From: Betaproteobacteria bacterium | GTDB lineage: Bacteria > Pseudomonadota > Gammaproteobacteria > Burkholderiales > JACQAP01 | Reading direction: 5' to 3' | DNA: 64,000 nucleotides | NCBI GenBank assembly: GCA_016194905.1 | Contig: JACQAP010000015.1 | Location: forward strand, 46,947-110,946 | In this document: positions 33,647 through 41,642 of the stretch, piece after piece | Layout of the letters: each line of letters opens with the position of its first letter | Numbering within the stretch: the first letter of the stretch is position 1 | Made by a program: the position numbers and the translations under genes | Notes under the pieces: model-generated | Databases searched by the model: none | What the model was told of the DNA's origin: nothing | Seen by the model: the letters and a program-made list of their open reading frames with translations, nothing else

Positions 33647-33735
33647 ACGAGAGCAGAGAAGCATACGCGGCAAATAATGAAATCCGCGAAGCCAATGCAC
33701 ATGCGTGCACCCAACACCCCAAAGGAGTGATATGA
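33643..33735 (+). CDS. 30-residue mini-protein linking two genes
   Basis: ATGA overlap at both ends (33643-33646 and 33732-33735). Product MNESREAYAANNEIREANAH then ACTQHPKGVI. The ribosome binding site of the following protease gene (aaaggagtgat) is its last codons, so it may serve as a coupling leader peptide. Confidence 0.4.
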   Translation: MNESREAYAANNEIREANAHACTQHPKGVI

Positions 33736-34730
33736 AAACCCCCACCACATTATCGGACTTCCTCTCTCAGCCTTGGGCCATGTTGCCCGAGGCCCTCGAA
33801 TCGCTCACCTTGCAGATGGTCAAGCAGGCCTCGGGTGAAACGGCCACCGGCCGCGAAGCCGCGCGCGCGGCGCGTAATACGGCAATGGTCGGGAAGACGG
33901 CGATCGTTCCGGTCCACGGTGTCATGACCCAGCGCGGAGACATTTTCGACGCCATGTTTGGCGGTGGCAGTGTTTCTACCGCGGCACTAGGATCCCTGCT
34001 GCGGCAACTCGCCGTCGACGATACTGTCAGCACGATCGTCCTCGATATAGATTCACCTGGAGGGAGCGTGTACGGCGTCGCCGAGCTGATCGATAACATT
34101 GCCACCGTACGCGGCAAGAAAACACTGATCGCGGTGGCCAACTCCCTGGCTGCGAGCGCGGCCTACTGGCTCGCGTCTGCAGCCGACGAAATCGTCGTAA
34201 CACCGGGCGGCGAAGTGGGCTCGATCGGCGTGTTCATGGCACACGTGGACCATTCCGAGATGCTGAAGCAGGCCGGCCTCCAATTCACCGTGATCAGCTC
34301 GGGAAAATACAAGACCGAGGCAAACCCTTATCAACCGCTCAGCGATGATGCGAAGCGCTTTTTGCAGTCGCGCGTCGATGAGTACTACGGGATGTTCGTA
34401 AAGGCCGTGGCGGCCAACCGCGGGGCAACGCAGACCGCTGTCAGGGAAGGCTATGGCCAAGGCCGTGTGCTCGGTGCCCAGGCCGCGCTTCGAGCAAACC
34501 TGGTAGACCGAATCGCGACTCTTGAGCAGGTCGTGACGTCGTCGGCTGCTCTTGGCAGCAAGCGAGGTAGCCAATCGCGCCTTGCGGCGTCTGAGCGCGA
34601 GCTGAGAATTCTGGAAGCAGGCGGCTCGGCGCCGAATGGCGGTGCGCCGGCGCGTCAAACGGGGGGCGGTCGGCCCTTTACGCGTTTGGAGGCCGCCCGG
34701 AGAACCTTGCGGCTGCTCGAGCTCGGGTGA
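33732..34730 (+). CDS. S49-family (SppA-like) serine peptidase, phage type
   Basis: 332 residues. ClpP/crotonase-like fold: IVPVHGVMTQRG, IVLDIDSPGGSVYGV, catalytic Ser142 in NSLAASAAYWLAS, VGSIGVFMAHVDHSEML and Lys194 in GKYKTEANPYQ. No signal peptide or membrane helix, unlike cellular SppA. In phages such enzymes (lambda gpC type) mature heads, but there is no portal or capsid gene here. The C-terminal 60 residues are low-complexity and basic. Confidence 0.88.
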   Translation: MKTPTTLSDFLSQPWAMLPEALESLTLQMVKQASGETATGREAARAARNTAMVGKTAIVPVHGVMTQRGDIFDAMFGGGSVSTAALGSLLRQLAVDDTVSTIVLDIDSPGGSVYGVAELIDNIATVRGKKTLIAVANSLAASAAYWLASAADEIVVTPGGEVGSIGVFMAHVDHSEMLKQAGLQFTVISSGKYKTEANPYQPLSDDAKRFLQSRVDEYYGMFVKAVAANRGATQTAVREGYGQGRVLGAQAALRANLVDRIATLEQVVTSSAALGSKRGSQSRLAASERELRILEAGGSAPNGGAPARQTGGGRPFTRLEAARRTLRLLELG

Positions 34731-34739
34731 GTCCGCGCG

Positions 34740-35276
34740 ATGATTGAAGCCTACCCGCTGACTTGGCCAGAGACCTTCCCACGGAGCAAGGGCCGCGTCG
34801 ACGGGGCCTTCAAGACGAGCCTCGCCGGCGCGCTGAAGAACGTCAATGACAGCCTGCGGCGGTTTGCAGCCGATAGCGGCAAGAAGATCGAGCAGCTGGT
34901 GATCAGCTCGAACGTATCGCTGGGTCAAGAGCGGCCGCCGGATCCCGGCGTTGCCGTGTGGTTTGCCTGGGACGGGCTGCAGGTCTGCATCCCTGTCGAT
35001 CGATACGCCAAGGTCGAGGCGAACCTGCAGGCCATCCATCACATTATCGAGGCGCGCCGCACCGAGCTGCGCCACGGCGGCCTTGCGATCGTGCGCGCCA
35101 CGTTCACCGGCTTCAAGTCCCTGCCTGCGCCAGGGCAAACCAGCGCGCGCAATTGGCGCAATGTGCTCGGCGTCGGCGAGAAGACAACGCTCGAGGAAGT
35201 AGGGCGCCTCTACAAATCGCTGCGATCGTTCCATCATCCGGAGGCCTGGGACCAGGCGCAAGGGGCGCTATCGTGA
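34740..35276 (+). CDS. J-domain-like protein of the element
   Basis: 178 residues. Conserved front half (MIEAYPLTWPETFPRSKGR, FKTSLAGALKNVNDSLRRFA, PGVAVWFAWDGLQVCIPVDRY, HHIIEARRTELRHGGL) as in a prophage-borne family whose C-terminus is a DnaJ domain. Here the J part (NVLGVGEKTTLEEVGRLYKS) is short and the HPD motif reads HPE, so chaperone stimulation may be lost. Family assignment is from memory of its typical sequence. Confidence 0.6.
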   Translation: MIEAYPLTWPETFPRSKGRVDGAFKTSLAGALKNVNDSLRRFAADSGKKIEQLVISSNVSLGQERPPDPGVAVWFAWDGLQVCIPVDRYAKVEANLQAIHHIIEARRTELRHGGLAIVRATFTGFKSLPAPGQTSARNWRNVLGVGEKTTLEEVGRLYKSLRSFHHPEAWDQAQGALS

Positions 35277-35449
35277 AAGGGAACCACGATGACGACGTCG
35301 AAAGCACAACTCAGACGCTCGGCTGGCTTATCGGGCGCGGCGCCGTGATGGGGCTATTCCGCTATGTAGAGGAGGGGGACACGGAGAATAAAAGAGGGAA
35401 ACGCGACCTAGGTCGCTGCCTCGCTCCTCTTCTTCTATCGGCAGAATAG
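35273..35449 (+). CDS. Small protein, unknown
   Basis: 58 residues starting at a GTG that overlaps the previous stop (GTGA), with aggggc before it. One short hydrophobic stretch (LGWLIGRGAVMGLF). Overlaps the 3' end of the minus-strand gene at 35435 by 15 bases. Could be spurious. Confidence 0.35.
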   Translation: MKGNHDDDVESTTQTLGWLIGRGAVMGLFRYVEEGDTENKRGKRDLGRCLAPLLLSAE

Positions 35450-36097
35450 CTGTAAATATCCGCAGACCATTATGGTGAAAGTGGCAACGATGTATGGCAC
35501 AAGAAGATCAGAAAATTCTTGCTTGCTCAATGCGAAAGCGATATAGCTTTTGATCAATAGTGGAACTACGCGATAAAACGCAATCTCGATCTCAAGCGGA
35601 GTATTTCTGATTCGCTGAAGATCACCGTTGTCATTTTCCAAGGCATAGAACATTTGCGCCTTATATTTGAAATTGCCGATCCTGTCGACTGAAAAACTAA
35701 GTGGCGGGAGCTTTATGCGATCAGCCGTTTCAGAATTCACGTCGAGCGCCTGATGAAGTGGCATTGGCAATTTCGATTTGGTCTCGGCTTCGAGGAATTT
35801 AATTAGAGAGAGATCTTGCCGATAGATTAGGAAATAGGCGTCATGAGCGAGCCGATGCTGATCCTTGGCATATAGCCAATACCGCCATGTGAAGTACAAC
35901 AAGATTATCCAGCCGAACGCTATGATGACCTGTGGATTGGCAAGATGAAACTTCCCGCCAGAGATATCAAATTCGGCATCGTTCGGCGAACCAAAACTTC
36001 CGCCGCCGACGTAGTACAAAAGCATCAGGATGCAGGTGATAATGAGATTGCGCCGCTGCTTTTGCAAAGAGCCTTCCTGCATATCGGGGGCTTCCAT
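35435..36097 (-). CDS. Integral membrane protein, unknown (cargo gene)
   Basis: 220 residues with two N-terminal transmembrane helices (LIITCILMLLYYVGG near 18-33; VIIAFGWIILLYFTWRYW near 56-75) and one or two C-terminal ones (LLVPYIVATFTIMVCGYL). The central 100 residues are cytoplasmic and charged. A+T content is clearly higher than in neighbours. Opposite orientation to the element's main block, as usual for cargo such as defence genes; no known defence motif is seen. Confidence 0.65.
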   Translation of the reverse strand: MEAPDMQEGSLQKQRRNLIITCILMLLYYVGGGSFGSPNDAEFDISGGKFHLANPQVIIAFGWIILLYFTWRYWLYAKDQHRLAHDAYFLIYRQDLSLIKFLEAETKSKLPMPLHQALDVNSETADRIKLPPLSFSVDRIGNFKYKAQMFYALENDNGDLQRIRNTPLEIEIAFYRVVPLLIKSYIAFALSKQEFSDLLVPYIVATFTIMVCGYLQLFCR

Positions 36098-36153
36098 TTG
36101 GGCCTCGCTATACGATTTAAATACCTCAGGCTAGACGGCCGTTCATAAGGCGA

Positions 36154-36921
36154 TCATCGAATTTTTGTTGATTTTCGTTGTTTGCCTGGCGCACGCGGTT
36201 TCGGAGGCTGAAGCAAGTCGGCCTCGTCCCGTAAAAAGTTGCCCACGTCTTCTGTGCTCGGCGTGACTTGCAAAATGCTCTGATGACGCCGACGCGCAGC
36301 GTCTTGCAACAGCGCGCCATTCAGCCATTCGAAGTGTTCATAGTAGAAGGGATCGCTATCCGGTCCAACGCGCGTCGTCTCGACATAGGTTTTCACTGCC
36401 GGCCAGTAGTGGGTAATCGTGTATCCGAAATCATTGTAGATCGCCTCCCGGTCGATCGTCCCCTGGCGCACGTAGTACGCCATTGTTTCGAACATATCGA
36501 TCACATCATCGGTAGGTGGATCTGCATGATTGAGTAGCGATATCGCGAGTCCCTGTCTTTTCCGTCGCATTGGTGCCGAATCGAAACGCTCATCAAAGTG
36601 CTGCGCCAGTTGGACCGAGAGCAAACGACGCGCATTCTCGGTTTGCTGACTGCCGTTTCGAACTACGGCAAACATGCTGCCGACAGCGGCCGCGGCGGCG
36701 AGAACCGAAGCGCACGCTGCAGCGGTAGTAAAAATGAAAAGGCGGCGCTCACGAAGATGGCGCTCCGCTTCTATGACTCGGCGCTGGATCTCTTTTTCCG
36801 GCGCTTGAGCATAAATGGTGCCGTTGACAGTGTTGATGGGCTGATCGCCATCAATGCTCACGCCAAGCTCTTGCGCGCGCTGGAGCAGAGCGTCTCCCAT
36901 CAGTAAGCGTAGTGGCTTCAT
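36154..36921 (-). CDS. Membrane-anchored protein with DUF4760-like domain (cargo gene)
   Basis: 255 residues. A cytoplasmic N-terminal part of about 80 residues, one transmembrane helix (LFIFTTAAACASVLAAAAAV) and a domain resembling DUF4760 (RRKRQGLAISLLNHADPP, VIDMFETMAYYVRQGTIDRE, FGYTITHYWPAVKTYV). The basic Pro-rich tail ends KQRKSTKIR. Same strand as the gene at 35435 and 56 bases before it; likely one cargo operon. Function unknown. Confidence 0.65.
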   Translation of the reverse strand: MKPLRLLMGDALLQRAQELGVSIDGDQPINTVNGTIYAQAPEKEIQRRVIEAERHLRERRLFIFTTAAACASVLAAAAAVGSMFAVVRNGSQQTENARRLLSVQLAQHFDERFDSAPMRRKRQGLAISLLNHADPPTDDVIDMFETMAYYVRQGTIDREAIYNDFGYTITHYWPAVKTYVETTRVGPDSDPFYYEHFEWLNGALLQDAARRRHQSILQVTPSTEDVGNFLRDEADLLQPPKPRAPGKQRKSTKIR

Positions 36922-37013
36922 GCCATTAGGGTACCATCGTCAACCTCTAAGCGGGGTTCTCGAACGGCTCGATCAGATCTCTGCCTTGAGGGAGGCCGTG
37001 TACTTGCTCGGCG

Positions 37014-37673
37014 ACGTGCTCCAACTACCGTCCCGTTACCCGCATGGACCGCCTGCTTACGTTCTTTGGCGTCGAGCGCGAGCGAGTTGCGCCGATCCCG
37101 GAGGAAACCTGGCCCCTTGGCGTGGCCCCGTTCATCCGCCTGCATGAGGATGGCTCGGGCAACAAAGTCATCGACGACGGTCTGTTCGGTCTGCTCCCGC
37201 ACTTCGCCAAGGAACTGGCCTATGGTCGCAAGACCTACAACGCCAGGTCAGAGACTGTCAACAAGCTGCCAAGTTTTAAGGAGTCGTGGGCGCACGGTCG
37301 CCGATGCATCATTCCCGTCGAAGCCGTCTATGAGCCGAACTATGAGACTGGCGAGGCGGTCCGCTGGTGCATTCAGCAACCGGGCGCCGTGCCGATGGGC
37401 ATCGCCGGCGTCTATGCCAACTGGCATAACCCCGATGGCCGCAGCGTATGGAGCTTTGCAATGATTACTGTCAACGCTGACGGCCATCCGGTTTATCAGC
37501 GCATGCACAAGCCCGGCGAGGAAAAGCGGATGGTCACCATACTGGATCCCGCGGACTACGATCGCTGGCTGCAATGCACACCGGCCGAGGCGAAGTCGTT
37601 TTTCAAACAGTGGCAGGGCCCGTTCGATGCCTTCCCTGCGCCCCTGCCCTCACGCGCACGCAAGCCAAGGTAG
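37014..37673 (+). CDS. SRAP/HMCES-type protein (SOS response-associated), start codon altered
   Basis: From the first in-frame ATG at 37044 the product has 209 residues: GLFGLLPHFAK, YNARSETV, CIIPVEAVYEPN, GIAGVYANW and MHKPGEEKRMV are the conserved SRAP blocks (YedK/HMCES, which crosslink to abasic sites in single-stranded DNA). The catalytic Cys of this family is residue 2. Here it is found only upstream of the ATG: ACG-TGC at 37014-37019, then SNYRPVTR joining MDRLLTFFGV. So the true start is probably ACG at 37014, or the start has been lost. No ATG/GTG/TTG occurs in frame between the stop at 36987 and 37044. Confidence 0.75.
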   Translation, partial: TCSNYRPVTRMDRLLTFFGVERERVAPIPEETWPLGVAPFIRLHEDGSGNKVIDDGLFGLLPHFAKELAYGRKTYNARSETVNKLPSFKESWAHGRRCIIPVEAVYEPNYETGEAVRWCIQQPGAVPMGIAGVYANWHNPDGRSVWSFAMITVNADGHPVYQRMHKPGEEKRMVTILDPADYDRWLQCTPAEAKSFFKQWQGPFDAFPAPLPSRARKPR

Positions 37674-37735
37674 TGATTGCAACGCCGCTGACCATCTGAT
37701 TTCGAGTCCGCGCCGCTTCGTGCCGCGATCCGCTC

Positions 37736-37757
37736 TGTGTAGCTAGCCGTGTAACTG
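37736..37757. repeat. TGTGTAGCTA...GTGTAACT end repeat, right
   Basis: Direct counterpart of 21867-21891 at the right end of the element, 58 bases inside the 13-bp core. Confidence 0.5.
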
Positions 37758-37814
37758 GCCGCTGGCTATCATGGAGAATATCTAGTCAATTCAAATGGAT
37801 TACAATTGTTATTG

Positions 37815-37827
37815 ACAATGAGATTGT
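37815..37827. other. Putative attR core (13-bp direct repeat)
   Basis: ACAATGAGATTGT, identical to 21724-21736, 46 bases before the peroxiredoxin ATG. It overlaps TTGACA (37812-37817), a possible -35 box for that gene. Confidence 0.5.
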
Positions 37828-37872
37828 CTCACTTCAATCAGTCAACTTAATCAGAATCTGGAGGAGTTTCAG

Positions 37873-38400
37873 ATGACCATCAAGGTAGGCGACAAACTTC
37901 CCGCCGGCACGCTGTCGGAATTCATCGAAGACGAAACGCCGGGTTGCACCATCGGCCCGAATGCGTTCAAGGTCGAAGAGCTGGTGCGCGGCAAACGCAT
38001 CGCGATACTGGGGCTGCCCGGGGCATTTACGCCCACCTGTTCGGCCAAGCATCTTCCCGGCTTCCTCAAGATGGCCGACGAATTCCGCAACAAGAAGGTG
38101 GATGAGATCTGGTGCCTGTCGGTCAACGACGCGTTCGTGATGGGTGCGTGGGGCAAGGACCAGGGCACCAAGGGCAAAGTGCGCATGATGGCCGACGGCA
38201 GCGGACACTATTCCAAGGCGCTCGGCCTGGAATTCGACCTCACCCAGCGTGGCATGGGCGTGCGCTCGCAGCGCTATTCGATGCTGGTGGTCGACGGCGT
38301 GGTCAAGGCGTTCAACCTTGATCAGCCGGGCAAGTTCGAAGTCAGCGATGCCGAAACGCTGCTGAAGCAGGCTGAGAAGGTGACGCAGTTCATTCCGTAA
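37873..38400 (+). CDS. Peroxiredoxin, Prx5-like
   Basis: 175 residues. Active site PGAFTPTCSAKHLPGF (Thr53, peroxidatic Cys56), preceded by KRIAILGL, with the distal RYSMLVVDGVVK strand. The AFTPTCS variant is typical of the Prx5/PMP20 group reducing H2O2 and alkyl peroxides with glutathione or glutaredoxin. No C-terminal glutaredoxin domain. tggagg lies before the ATG. First chromosomal gene right of the element. Confidence 0.93.
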   Translation: MTIKVGDKLPAGTLSEFIEDETPGCTIGPNAFKVEELVRGKRIAILGLPGAFTPTCSAKHLPGFLKMADEFRNKKVDEIWCLSVNDAFVMGAWGKDQGTKGKVRMMADGSGHYSKALGLEFDLTQRGMGVRSQRYSMLVVDGVVKAFNLDQPGKFEVSDAETLLKQAEKVTQFIP

Positions 38401-38402
38401 AA

Positions 38403-38963
38403 ATGATGAAGCGATTTCTTGGTGCGTGTCTGATCATCACGTCGCTGTCGGCCGTCGCCGCAGAGCCGCCGGCGCCCGCAGATTTAAATGGCGCTGGAGG
38501 AAAACCTGTCGCGACTTCCCATGGTCTGCTCGCGGAACTGGAGAGTTTTCTGCACCGGCAGGGGGTTGACGCTAGCCGCCTGAGCGCCGATACGATGGTC
38601 AGGCTGATGATCGACTGGTATCGTTTTGCGCCCGGCGATTCGGTCGCAGATGGATTATTCGCCGACGTACTCGTATATCGATATGGCGGCTGGTCCGAGG
38701 GGTGTGCGACGGCATTCAAGTTGAGTCTGCTCAGGCGGGTGACCGAGCGCAACGCCATCGGCGCAGACCCGGATCGTTTCGCCGGGATCACGTTGATGTT
38801 CGAACCAAGCGGCCAGGCAGAACTGATGCCGTTCACCACCGCTTCCTCCGACTGGAAATCGATCGACGCTTTTCTGGAAGCCATTGAAAGCTCCCCGGCT
38901 TTCAAGCAGCTCGCTGTCGCGACGCCCATGGCGGTTTTGATCGAGAGCGGCGGTTTGCGCTGA
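38403..38963 (+). CDS. Exported protein of unknown function
   Basis: 186 residues. Signal peptide MMKRFLGACLIITSLSAVAAEP. The mature part is alpha-rich with LSADTMVRLMIDWYRF and VADVL.YRYGGWSEGCATAFKLSLLRR. No family recognised. Starts 2 bases after the peroxiredoxin stop, so probably cotranscribed with it. Confidence 0.7.
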   Translation: MMKRFLGACLIITSLSAVAAEPPAPADLNGAGGKPVATSHGLLAELESFLHRQGVDASRLSADTMVRLMIDWYRFAPGDSVADGLFADVLVYRYGGWSEGCATAFKLSLLRRVTERNAIGADPDRFAGITLMFEPSGQAELMPFTTASSDWKSIDAFLEAIESSPAFKQLAVATPMAVLIESGGLR

Positions 38964-38984
38964 TGCCGGCCTCTAGCCGGCAGT

Positions 38985-39235
38985 AAAAGCGTTGACGCAG
39001 AGGGTTCCTTTCAATACCCCCTTGAGGGGTGCGCAGAGGAAAAACCAGAAAGGTCGCGGAGTAATTCTTCTGAATAGACGATTCGACCCGATCTGACATC
39101 GCCCGGCCGATCAGATTTCGATTTCTATATAACTCTTCCGGTGCTGCCTGCTTTGCCTCTCAACTTTACTTCTTTGCATTTCTCTGCGCCCTTTCCTTTC
39201 TCCTCTGCGAACTCTGCGTCAACGCTCTTGAATTA
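38985..39235. repeat. Inverted pair of CGCAGAG-type repeats
   Basis: agcgttgacgcagag near 38986-39001 and its inverse ctctgcgtcaacgct near 39211-39230 bound the segment. Inside are gcgcagagg (39030s) and tctctgcgccc (39180s). Fills most of the 320-base gap 38964-39283; no gene seen in it. Confidence 0.65.
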
Positions 39236-39283
39236 AAAAACGGCAACGTTACGATGGCGCCGACCAGGTCCCCGCGTCAAATC

Positions 39284-40219
39284 TTATCCCGCGGGTACGA
39301 CAAGGAATCCCGCGCGGGGAAAATGCACCACGACTTCGCCGGCGCGTTCGTCCTTGCGCCGGATGGCGATATGTTGCGCCGACAGCGACACGATCGTCCC
39401 CTCGACCGAAATCTTGCCGTAATCGTCCGGGATGACTTGCACGCGATCGCCAGGTTTGCGTCCGTTCAGATCTCCATTATCTTCCGCCATGGGGGTTTGC
39501 GGCGTGGCATTGCGTGCGATCTCCAGCGCCTCGGCGGATGTCAATTCGCGTTCGCGCGAGCCATGGCCGATTGCTTTTACGCGTTGCTCCCATGCCAGCA
39601 TTTTCGGGAAGCGCTCGAATAAATTTGCTGCGTCGGTCAGATTGCCGCGCACATACCAGATGTTCATGTAGGCGTTGACGTCACCCAGGCTCGGCTGTTT
39701 TCCCAGCAGCCAGGCACGACCGTCACCGAGCTGGGCCTCGATCCAGTCCACGTGTGCACGCAACTGGTCGCGCATCTGCGGGATCGCGGCTTTCATGGCG
39801 TCGACGTCGAATTTCTGCCCGCGCAACTGCTCGCGATCCTCGCGAAACTCCTTCGGCACCTGGTCGGCAAGCGAGCCGAACACCAGATTCACGGTGTTCT
39901 GAAAGAAGGATCGATCGGTCCACATGCCGAGGCTCCAGGGGAGGCCGGCGTTTGCGTCCGGAAACAGAGTCGGCCGGGGGAAACGCCGCTCAAGTTCGCG
40001 GATGATTATCTGGGTGTCGCAATAGATATCCGCGCCGATCTGCAGCGTGGGCGTGCGCCGGTATCCGCCCGTCATCGGCATCAGGTCGGGGCGCGGCATG
40101 ATCCGCGGAATCAGCACCGAGGTCCAGGCTATGTTCTTCAGGCCGAAGACGAGGCGGACCTTTTCCGAAAACGGCGATTTTTCGAAGTGGTGCAGGATGA
40201 TCGGATACTGGCTGGTCAT
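39284..40219 (-). CDS. Glutathione S-transferase family protein
   Basis: 311 residues from the ATG 40219. N-terminal thioredoxin-like domain (ILHHFEKSPFSEKVRLVFGL, GGYRRTPTLQIGADIYCDTQIIIRELE), helical C-terminal domain (WLLGKQPSLGDVNAYMNIWYV) and an extra 75-residue beta-rich tail (RVQVIPDDYGKISVEGTIVS) not found in ordinary GSTs. The SPF motif suggests a Ser/Cys-type enzyme; the substrate is unknown. Eight bases upstream of the hydrolase gene's 3' end on the same strand. Confidence 0.82.
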   Translation of the reverse strand: MTSQYPIILHHFEKSPFSEKVRLVFGLKNIAWTSVLIPRIMPRPDLMPMTGGYRRTPTLQIGADIYCDTQIIIRELERRFPRPTLFPDANAGLPWSLGMWTDRSFFQNTVNLVFGSLADQVPKEFREDREQLRGQKFDVDAMKAAIPQMRDQLRAHVDWIEAQLGDGRAWLLGKQPSLGDVNAYMNIWYVRGNLTDAANLFERFPKMLAWEQRVKAIGHGSRERELTSAEALEIARNATPQTPMAEDNGDLNGRKPGDRVQVIPDDYGKISVEGTIVSLSAQHIAIRRKDERAGEVVVHFPRAGFLVVPAG

Positions 40220-40226
40220 GCGGTCC

Positions 40227-41018
40227 TCAAGCAAGAAATGAAATGAGACTGTCCAGAACCTCGTCGGGCTTTTCCGCCATCAGCGAATGTCCGGCTCCGT
40301 CCAGCGCAACGACTTTGACGTCCGGCAGTTTCGAGATCACGTCCCTGGCAACTTTCATCGGCGTCATCAGGTCCCGCTTGCCGAGGATCATCAACACGGG
40401 GCATTTCAGTTTCCGGGCCGCCTCCAGTCCTGCCGCATAGTGGTTGCAGGCGCTGAAATCGGCATGCAGTACCCCGTCGCCGGAGCGTTCCATCAACCGC
40501 ATCGCCGATCCCATCATCCACATGCCGGGCACGCGGTTACCTCCCAACTGCGCTGTATTGCTGTGAGCGAATACATTGATCATCTCGTAAGCCGCATGAT
40601 CGTTGGCCTTCGACGTGTTCAACAGTGCTTCCGAAACCTGTATGGGCACGGCGCTTCCGATCATGGCAATTCTCTTGATCCGTTCGGGATGGCGGGCCGC
40701 GGTCTCCAATGCGACGAGCGATCCCATGCTGTGGCCGACCAGCGTAACGTGCTTCGCTCCGACCGCATCCAGCAAATGAGCGATCCATCCGGCAAGGTCG
40801 CCTATGGTGGCGAGGGCGGTGCCCGCCGACTTGCCGTGACCGGGCAGATCGACCGCAAGCGCATTCCAGCCGTGATACGCGTAATAGCGGCTTTGCAGCG
40901 ACCAGACACTGTGATCGTTGGCCGCACCGTGGATGAAGACTACCGTCGGTTTGCTGGCGTCGAACGCGCGGTTGGCGGTGTAGGCGTAAGTTTTCCTGTC
41001 GTCGACCGTCAGGTACAT
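40227..41018 (-). CDS. Alpha/beta-fold hydrolase
   Basis: 263 residues. Nucleophile Ser97 in VGHSMGS, acid in GKRDLMTP, His in GAGHSLM, oxyanion FIHGAANDHSVW. No signal peptide. Cotranscribed with the GST gene on the minus strand. Its first 15 residues (MYLTVDDRKTYAYTA) reappear in the fused remnant at 45551-45739. Substrate unknown; esterase or lactonase likely. Confidence 0.88.
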   Translation of the reverse strand: MYLTVDDRKTYAYTANRAFDASKPTVVFIHGAANDHSVWSLQSRYYAYHGWNALAVDLPGHGKSAGTALATIGDLAGWIAHLLDAVGAKHVTLVGHSMGSLVALETAARHPERIKRIAMIGSAVPIQVSEALLNTSKANDHAAYEMINVFAHSNTAQLGGNRVPGMWMMGSAMRLMERSGDGVLHADFSACNHYAAGLEAARKLKCPVLMILGKRDLMTPMKVARDVISKLPDVKVVALDGAGHSLMAEKPDEVLDSLISFLA

Positions 41019-41189
41019 ATCAGGTTGTCATCGTAGTAACGGCTCCGCCGCAGCGGCACACTGCGCAAGGATATACACTGATGCGAGGCGCGTGCAACCT
41101 TGGAGGATATTGGAGCACGCGGTCCTTAACGAACGCGCCGGCGACGGCAATCCGGCGCACTGAATGGCCTACCCATGGAGGAACTCGTC

Positions 41190-41597
41190 ATGATTCACAA
41201 GCGTGCGGCAGTAGCGATATCGGGAATGGCGCTGGCTTTCGCAGTCGGCGTCGCGGTCGGCCAGAACACGCCGCCCACCGAGAACAAGGGCGTGAAAGTC
41301 AGCCCGCCGACGGCTCTCGACCTCGCCAACGAGATCGACAGCGTAGCCGGCCGGCAACTGCGTATGCGGGTTGTCACGCTCGAACCGGGCGGCGTGGTCG
41401 CCATGCACAGCCACAATGGCCGCCCGGCCGTGGCCTATGCCCTGCAAGGCACACTGACCGAGCATCTCGAAAACGGCGATGTGCGCGACCATCGCGAAGG
41501 CGAGGCATGGACAGAAGACAGGAACACCACCCACTGGGCCGAAAACAAGAGCGACAAAGCGGTGATGGTGATCGCCGTCGACGTCTTCAAGCCGTGA
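41190..41597 (+). CDS. Exported cupin-domain protein
   Basis: 135 residues. The ATG at 41190 follows ggaggaa; an ATG at 41175 is part of that ribosome site. Signal peptide-like MIHKRAAVAISGMALAFAVG. Cupin motif MHSHNGRPAVAYALQGTLTE with metal-binding His, and the second motif EAWTEDRNTTHWAENKSD. Small-molecule role unknown. Confidence 0.82.
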   Translation: MIHKRAAVAISGMALAFAVGVAVGQNTPPTENKGVKVSPPTALDLANEIDSVAGRQLRMRVVTLEPGGVVAMHSHNGRPAVAYALQGTLTEHLENGDVRDHREGEAWTEDRNTTHWAENKSDKAVMVIAVDVFKP

Positions 41598-41642
41598 TCT
41601 GAAAGCGGGATCTGTCCGGTGTAACGCAGCCGGGCAGGCGGA

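Larger units (their letters stand above)
21724..37827. mobile_element. 16-kb integrated phage-like element
   Basis: Bounded by a 13-bp direct repeat ACAATGAGATTGT (21724-21736 and 37815-37827) between greB and a peroxiredoxin gene. It carries a P4-type integrase at the left edge, AlpA/excisionase-like regulators, a replication ATPase, phage tape-measure and S49 protease genes, and many short overlapping genes, nearly all on the plus strand. No terminase, portal, capsid or lysis genes were found. Interpretation: phage satellite or decayed prophage. Confidence 0.75.
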
